Below are positions 53,001-62,000 of a stretch of 64,000 bases of DNA, in pieces. Every line of letters begins with the position of its first letter. The stretch's first letter is position 1. The stretch lies in assembly GCA_030765065.1 (NCBI GenBank), contig CM060975.1, positions 199,926,007 to 199,990,006 of the forward strand, in the 5' to 3' direction. This DNA is from Deroplatys truncata (Eukaryota; Arthropoda; Insecta; Mantodea; Mantidae). A program made the translations under genes and the position numbers. A model generated the notes under the pieces. It saw only the letters and a list, made by a program, of their open reading frames with translations. It had not been told where the DNA came from and did no database searches.

Positions 53001-56000
53001 ATCGATATGTTAATAAATTAAGTAGTGCCTGTTTCACTATAAGATAGCAAGAATATCAGTGAATGTAGAAGCACTGAGAGTAGTATGGTTTGCTTACTTT
53101 CATTCTCTCATGTCCTATGGGTTAATTTCTGGGGAAATTCGACAACAATGTGGAAGTCTTGATAATACAAAACAGGTTAATTAGAATCATAACAAATAAA
53201 TTGGCAAAAAGTAGCTGCAGGAAGTTGTTTAAACAATTAAAAATATTATCTTTACCATCAGAGTATATGTTTGAACTATTGTTATATGAAATAGGACATC
53301 ATCACATTTATAGTTAATTCCCAAATACATAACCATAACACCCGTAACAAAAAACAAATTTCTGTAAGCACACATAATGTGGTTCTTTATGAAGGGGGAT
53401 TCATCCACATAGGTATTAAATTATACAACCACCTTCCTGTTATGTACAAGAGTATTCAAAGTTACAAATTGTTTAAAAATAAATTATGTTATTTTATGTC
53501 ACAAAATTGTTTTTATAATACAAATGAATTTGTAAATACATGTAAGATAACAAACTGTAAATAATGTATATTGATATTGACTAATTATGTTTTATGTAAC
53601 TTTTGTAATGTGACAATTCCGATATCATTTTAATGATTAAAATGGATGAATAAGGAACTTGAACTTCACCCATTATTGAATTATTGAGAACAAGATTCCA
53701 AAGTGTATCTGCTGAAGAGTGTATTACTTTAGAGAAAATTGTTTAGGAAAAAGAATACTTGGGGAAGAAGACCTAGGGCCTAGTGCAAATGTTATTATTT
53801 GTCTAAGTAGAGTACTTCTAAGAAATTTAAACCACAAGCTCTACTTAGATAACTATTATATACATAATTACCTCTTATGGTTCAGTTATACAAACAATGA
53901 ATATATTCCCTTGGAACAGTGAGGAGAAATAAGAGTGCCTGACTGCAAGCTACCAGCAGAGGAAGATCTGAAAAAACTCAAACGTGGCACTTTGAAGGAA
54001 TGTGTGGCTACTGTAGATTTTGTTGAAGTGTCCAACATTGTGAGGAAGGACAACAAGAATGGCATGATGCTTTCAGCTCTAGCTAGGCAACAGCCACTAC
54101 TGGAAGTAAGCAGGTTTGATAGGAAAGCCAAATCCAGAATAAATGTGTCCTGTCCACAGCTGATAAAACTCTATAATAAACACATGGTAGAAATTGATTT
54201 GCTGGAAAGTGTCATGGGAAGATGCAAAATTATTATGAGATGTCGAAAATGGTATCAGTGATTATTCTTTTACCTGCTGGACATGGGAAAAGTGAACTCA
54301 TGGATACTGTACAGATGCATCCCAAAAATCAAGAGGATGTCAAACTCTCTGCTAGGTATATAGAAAATGCAAGTAAAATAGGACAAAAGCCATGGATATT
54401 TTATTCCAAGCAATCAATATGTATAGATTCAGCAATGTAGAAAACAGAAACGACATTGAAACAAAAGATGATCGAATGTGCTTACAATGGTATAGTATCT
54501 CTGTGATACTTCTGCAAAACATTTTTAATAACCCTTAGATAAGAAAGTTTTGCTATACTTCCTCTGTATGTTTTATTCAAATTCATTACCAGCTTGTACT
54601 AAACAATTTTATTATGAGAGAAAATTACATCTAGTGTAATATAAAAAATTAGTCAGCTGATGTTGTATAGTTAACAACTGAGAAGATTATTTTTCTGGAT
54701 GATTACAGACTATGTACTGTTTACTGGGAGTGGCCAATCTTCATATTTACCTGTTTGACCCAATTTCATTGAATATTGATGTCAGGAATTTTTTTATTGT
54801 GTGAAAATTATGTGGCTACTGGGCCAAAGAGAATATAGATACAAAACATTTAAATTTCATCCACTGTCTAAAGGATTACTCATTTGATTTCACTGCCAAA
54901 AGGTACTTAAGAACTTCAAAGACTGTTAAGGGAAGGTTAAGGAAATCAGATGTGTAACATCCATTAATGTTTCATAACCATTTCCCTGAATAACAGTAGG
55001 TTTTTCATCCATTTTTGGAATATCATGGACTTGTACGAGATTACAATTATAAGGGATAATATTTCACCATAAATATTTCTAGATAATTTTACAATAAATG
55101 TATAAAGAAGACTAAGGGAAGTGAATGAGCTTATTAAATCATAATTTCAAGTTTAAAAAGCCACCGTACAACATTGGATAAACCAGCTGGATGACATAAG
55201 TAAATACTGCTGTCTAATATGAAAAATTGGAAAAAAGTTCTGATGTTCAACAGTCATAAACTTTCTGTATCCATTCCTTCTATGTTATAATTATTATACA
55301 ACTCACAAAAATTATTTTTCTCTTTACCTTTCGTTAATCCCAATAAATGTTTGCCTTAAAACAATTTCAAATAGGCAATATGATCTTGTTTATATGCAAG
55401 ATGCAGAAACAATATTCAGTTATATGTTTTACAATTCTGGTTTTTGCTGGCAATCAGCTTGTCAGAAAAAAGAAGAATTGCAAATTTTCAAATTTGTTAC
55501 ATTCCAAGAAATATATATTGTGCTAAGAGATTTACAATTTGATTGTCTACTGAACTTTGAACCTGGCCACTCATTCTGTAGACAATCACTATGTTTTATT
55601 TACATTTTACAATTTCCCGTCAATAAATTATCTTGCTTCAGTTTTTCATGTCCCATTTCCACTTGTTTTTCACTTGTCACTTGTTGACTGCTTTACCATA
55701 ACACATTCACCATAGTTTTCCATTCAAGGTAAGATACACTACCTCTTACTTTTCTCTATCTACTGTCCAAAGCCATTTATTTTTGACTTTACACAAAAAC
55801 TGTCCAATGCTCCTAGCGTCCTTGCACATCATTTCAATTATAAGTGCATTTCTATCCCCCTCCAACCACTTCTTTTTAATAAATTCTCTTCTCCATTTTC
55901 TGTTCCTGGCATTTAAATACGATGTGTTCAATGTCTTCATTACCATCACATATCAGACATTGGTTTTGAGGAATACCCTGTCTTAATCCTCTTAGCCTCC

Positions 56001-59000
56001 ATGTTCCAGCTCATACCCATGCAATAGATTCTCTCTCTTCTATATTTACTATGTCTATATATTTTTCCCTACCCCATGTATTTTTCATTGTCCTATAACA
56101 AACCAATGAGCTCTTTTTGGCAATCTCACTGAACATGTTTTGTATTTCTATATCTTCCAGTCTCTTCCTTGCCTTTTTCCAAAAAATTTTCAAGCTATTT
56201 TCTCTCCTTCTCCACATGTCTCCTAACCCATTTTTCCCTAAAATGTTCCGTAAATTACTTACCCATCCATCATTCATTAAACTATTCTCTTGGCATTCTA
56301 TACATTGTCTTAACACATTACTTTTTTGTAAATTTAAAATTCTAAACCAAAATTTCAAAGCTCTTTCCATTATCTTCCCTTTAGTCACCACCCTGCCCAT
56401 CTCTAATTGCACTACCTATCTTACAATTGCCTTTGGTAACCCTAGTATTTCTCTACAAAACATCCTGTGCACCTCATCTATACTTTCCCATCCTCTATCT
56501 AATCCTCATATTTCTATACCATACATCAGTTTTGCCTCCACAACCATCTCATAAACTTTTTCCAGCCATTTAACATTTATATTAGGTACTCTATATTTGC
56601 AGCTTCTGATTGCTGTCATCGCCCCTATACCTTTTGACAATGCAAACTTCCTTTGTTTCTCCAATTTATTACCTCTATCTATTTTTACTCCTAAATAAAT
56701 ACAGTCCCGCACCACCCTGTAATATTTATTCTCTCTCTTCCACTTTTCATATTTGCTTAATTTGCCCCCTTTTTGAATACCACAATCTGTGTTTTCTCTT
56801 GATTTACTTTTAACCTCCATTCTTTACAATATACATCAATTGCTTGTAATGATTGTTTTAAACCACTTACTGTAATAGATCCTACCACTAGATCATCTGC
56901 AAAAAGAAGTCCTGTTGTTAATTACTGCTGCACAGTTATTATTCCTTCCAATTTCTAGTAAGACATCATCTAGGTATAAATTAAATAAAACTGGGTTTAA
57001 CTTACATCCTTGGATGATGCACAAATGTAAACCTGGGAAACTTAAACATTCAGCAATATTTCAGAAACACATAATGCTATGAAAAAGTTGTATGATAAAT
57101 TGTATATTTAAATGAGCTCTACATTTTTCTGTATGAGATAGTTCAGCTCATTGGGAAGTGGTTGTGGGTGACATGAGACACTGTGTTTAATTTTAAGAGG
57201 TATGCATTGTGATACTGCTTGATGCTCCAAACATGTCTTGTTTCTGCACTGACAGTGTATATAGTGGTGAAAGGATGGGAGAACAGCGAGAACCTGGTTT
57301 CTAGTATGGGATTTTTTAATGCAGATACATAGTAGTTGTAACATACTTTACATACCTATTAACAAATATTTTGTTATTTCCTTGCACTGATAAATGAATG
57401 TCCTATGTTTAATTATCTATTGGAATAAATTTTTCCATAGGGAGGTATAGGTAAAGGTTATACAATGGAAGGGGAACCTCAATCTATATGGATCTATTGT
57501 GGCTACCACCTCCTCAGGAAGAATGGGTGTAGTAAAGGAACCACAGGAGGCTACAGGTCATACACAGACAGATCATAGAGATGTGCAGAAGTTCCTAACA
57601 TATCCTGGCTAGAAGACCTGACCCACTACTGGAGCTGCCCAGAGGTTGATGAGCGACCCTTGCAACCAGACAGTTTTATGGTGTCCAGGGAATACTCTTT
57701 TCTTGGAGAAAGCATCCACACTATCTTTGGCACCACCTCACACCATGAAGCACATGTTTTCCTCTGTGGTCTAGGGGTACCATGACCTCCAGTTCCCGAG
57801 GTCGCGGGTTCAAACCTGGCGGAGACCGATCAATTTTTTTTCGGGTATAAAAATCCTTAGCATGGGTTCCTTTGGAAGGGAAGTAAAGCTGGTGGTCCCG
57901 TGTCTAGATTTACAGCACATAAAAGAGCCTCAAGCCTGATAAAGAGCCCTCTGAGTAAAATTTCTGGTCCTTCACTTCCAATATAGAATGGAATGCTAAG
58001 AACCAATAGTAGTTAAAGAGCATCCATAAATAAAAACTTGATTACTATTACCCATGAAGCACGCCTGAAGCAAAAGGAAGAAATGAATGAAACGGAAAGG
58101 AAATTGTGGTAGAGGAGAGACTAAAATAGTGTTGAGAAGAAAATTCAGTAATTATGATGACAGATCGAGTATATTCCAAGAGAAGTAACATGGTTCTGCT
58201 TGTACAAAATTGTAAACCATTTCCTAATATTGTAAAAGTGCAGAAAAGTAATGCTGTAGGAACTGAAATTCAAACAGATGATTGGGTAATATTCAATTAC
58301 AAAGCATCATTATTCCCAGGTGTTGTTACTGAACTGCTTGTTAAAGAATGTAAGGTTAATATGGTGGGGAGAAAAGAAAAACTGTGGATATGGCCTGATA
58401 TAAAGTATGACATTTTTTAGACTAAAGGCAAAATAGTAAAAGAAAGTGAATCCTCCAACTATTGTCAATTCTTGGCATCACTTAAATTTGATGAAGTAAT
58501 GCAGATCTATTGTTTCCTGTAACCTTTTAATGCATTTATTTTGTAGTCAGTGACTATATATTAGTCAGATATACTAAAATGCATATTAGTATATTAGATA
58601 TTAATCAGTATTGTTATGGTAAAATGTTCCTTTATCTTTTGTGGATGTCCTACAAAAATATGAGATTCATATCACCATTAGCATAGCAGAACTTTTAGTT
58701 TTTATAATAGGGTGTTATAAGCTTGTATAAATCTGTAGTATAAGTTACCAGTGACATCTTTGTTTCTTTACATATTACTAGGAGTGATACTTCAAATGTT
58801 TTTATGTAACTTATTCTCTGTAAGTATCAGTGATGTGTATTAAAATAAACGTTTATGCATATCTAAGTTCTCAAGTTATTTGTTTTCATATTTATTTGAA
58901 AGTGTCAAATCATAATATATCATAATGGAATCACCTTATATCAAAAGCTTCAAACACTGAATTATGAACTTTAAAATTCCAGCAGAAGATAGTATAATCT

Positions 59001-62000
59001 CTAAATCCAACCCCAATATTATGTTTAACTAACTTCTTGTCATCAGAAGTAATTGCTATGTTACTATAATTTGGTTTAAGAGACCATTACTTGCTTTTCG
59101 GTCATCTGGTGATTCAAACATATTGGAAATTCAATTAAGGAAGTTGTTAGTTGATAATATATTTCAGTTATCCAGAGAATAAGAAGATGATCAGAGAATC
59201 ACCAGTTAGTTGACTAGCAGCTAAAAATGAGGACAAAGGTCCTCAAAATGTTTTGCCAATAATTTGATAAGTGGAGCAATATGAGTGTTTAACTCGATTC
59301 ATTTTTCATCATTTCATTATTTGCTTTACTTTGTAAAAGTTCCAATATATATATATTTTAGTCATCCTCCATGGTTTACAGCAAGGGTGGCGAAAATGCC
59401 TTTCTCTCTCGAGTCATCAAATATGCAACACGCACTATACCACTCAGCAGCACATGGAAAACAAATGAATAGACAGCTAGAAAAGGAGTTGCACCTATGA
59501 ATCACAGTGCCTCGCGAGTCATGCTTTTGCCACCACTGGTCTAGAGGTACCATTAGTACTAGGGGTACCTCTAGTTGCTGAGGTTGCAGGTTCAAACCCA
59601 GTGTGGAGGGCAATATTTTTTTTTTTGTTTTTTTTGTAAACCTTAGCATGGCTTCCTTCAAAAGGGAAGTAAAGCCAGTGGTCCTGTATCATAGATTTAT
59701 GGCATGTAAAAATCCTCAAACCTGATAAAGATGCATCTGAGCAAAATTTTTGGTCTCTCATGCCCAATATAGAATGGGATGCTAAGAACCATAGTAATTA
59801 AAGAGCATCTATAATTAAAGCTAAATTTCAATTTTTTCCAATGATTTTAAATTTATGCAAACACAGTTCTCTCCATCAATCTAATTTATGTTATGGTAAT
59901 GAATACTTGTCTCTAAAAAACAAGTATGGTTCAAAACTAGAAAATAAAATAGAATACATTTTGGCAAATTCTATTTAGTGTTGGTAATATTGGAGTAGGT
60001 AAATGTATAGGTATCTAACCTTACCTTCATTAGTTCTTCACTTAAAATGAATTGCTTGCAAACAGCTTCCTCTCAAGCCTGCTTCTTCCTTGCTCCTGAT
60101 CACAGTACATTTAGCTCCAATGATTTGGTTTTAAATAACAATTTTTTGCAGAGGTGAAGAATTGTGCTGCTTTTGCCTCAGTTTTACTGCAGTGTTAGAT
60201 GCATTGAAGGTTATACAGTAATTATTAAATCTTTTAATGAGAAATTCCATCTTCAAACTTGAGATTTGAGCCAAAATGGACCAAAACGAGTGGTGCATTA
60301 CAACTGACTATGTCTCACTCATATTCTGTGCTCATATTGAGATGAAATTTAGATTAGCATGAGATATAACTATGTATAAGGGGCATTCAAATGAAACCTG
60401 GTCATTGCGACTAACTGTGCATTACACGTAAGATGGCACCACATAACTGCGTGTATGGTGGCACCATCTATTGGTAGAGCGACTGCAGCGTACGCAACGT
60501 TTAACGTTGCAAAGCGACAGTGTGGTTTCATGCCTAAGAGAAGTAGGTCACACAAGTTATCGTCCACTACTGAACATGATGGCGAGTAAGCAGCAACAAC
60601 GAGGAGTGATTTCATTTTTAGCGGCGGAGGCAGTTGGAGGCCGTGAAATGTATCGACGGATGAAGGCTGTGTACGGTGAGTACAGTCTGTGTCGTTCAAG
60701 TGTGGTGGAATGGCGCAAAAGATTCCTTGAGGAGCGCGAGTTACTGGAAGACAATGCTCGTCCTGGACAGGCTCATCGTGTCATCACACCTGAAATGATT
60801 GCGGAAGTGAATGCTTTAGTCTTGGGCAACTACGATGGACGAGATCCATCGGTTACTGGGTATTAGCGTGGGCACCATTCACACCATAATGCATCAACAC
60901 TTGAAATTTCGAAAAGTTTGTGCGCAGTGGGTTCCCCACCAACTGACCGCCGAACAGTGCAATACTCGAATGGCGCTGTCTTTGAGTCATCTGCAACGTT
61001 ATCATGAGAAGGAATACGGCTTTCTGTCGCATATTGTCATTGGTGGCGAAACATGGTGTCACCATTTTGGACCGGAAAGCAAGCGTCAGAGCAAGCAGTG
61101 GAAACATGCGACTTCATCACCTCCAAAGAAATCAAAGACCGTGCACACTAGTTCTAGTAAGGTCATGATGTCCTTCTTTTTTGACCACAAGGGCCCACTG
61201 CTTGTCGAGTTCCTGGAACGGGGAACCACCATCAATATCAAGCCACTTTACAGAACCTTAGACGAGCCATCGAGTCGAAACGCCCAGGCATGTTGTCCAA
61301 TGGCGTTATTCTCCTGCATGATAATTCCCGCCCACACACTGCCAATGCGGTGAAGACGACATTGCAGCAGTGTCGATGGGAAATGCCGGAACATCCACCT
61401 TACAATCCAGACCTTTCACCGTGTGGCTTTTATGTTTATGGACCTCTAAAACAAGCTATTCGCGGACATCGATTCACAACGGATGATGGAGTGTGTGAAT
61501 GGGTCCAGGCCTGGATCCAACAGCAGTCTACTAGCTTCTTTAAAGATGGAATCAACCGGCTAGTGTCGCAATGGGATAAATGTGCTAACAGTTTTGGCGA
61601 CTATTTTTGAGTTAATAAAATCGTTACCGTTACTTGACACAAGTGACCGGGTTTCATTTGAATGACCCTCATATATGACCATATATGTGGATGTATTATG
61701 TTTTTCTTAAAACTAATGGGATGCATATTAAAATAAAATTCTCACTATGACAGCCCAAGCTAAGCCAAGGCTTGTTGTACTACACTGGCATTCTTTTATT
61801 CCATCCACTCATAGGAGAGGGCACTATTATTAAATTGAAATTGAATTTTATTTATGGACATTCTTTAACTACTATGGTTCTACATTGGGTGAGAAAGTCT
61901 GGAAATGTTTGCTCAGAGGCTTTTTATCAGACTTGAGGTTTTTTTATGTGCTGTAAATCTATGACACGGGACCACCGGCTTTACTTCCCTTCTGAAACAA

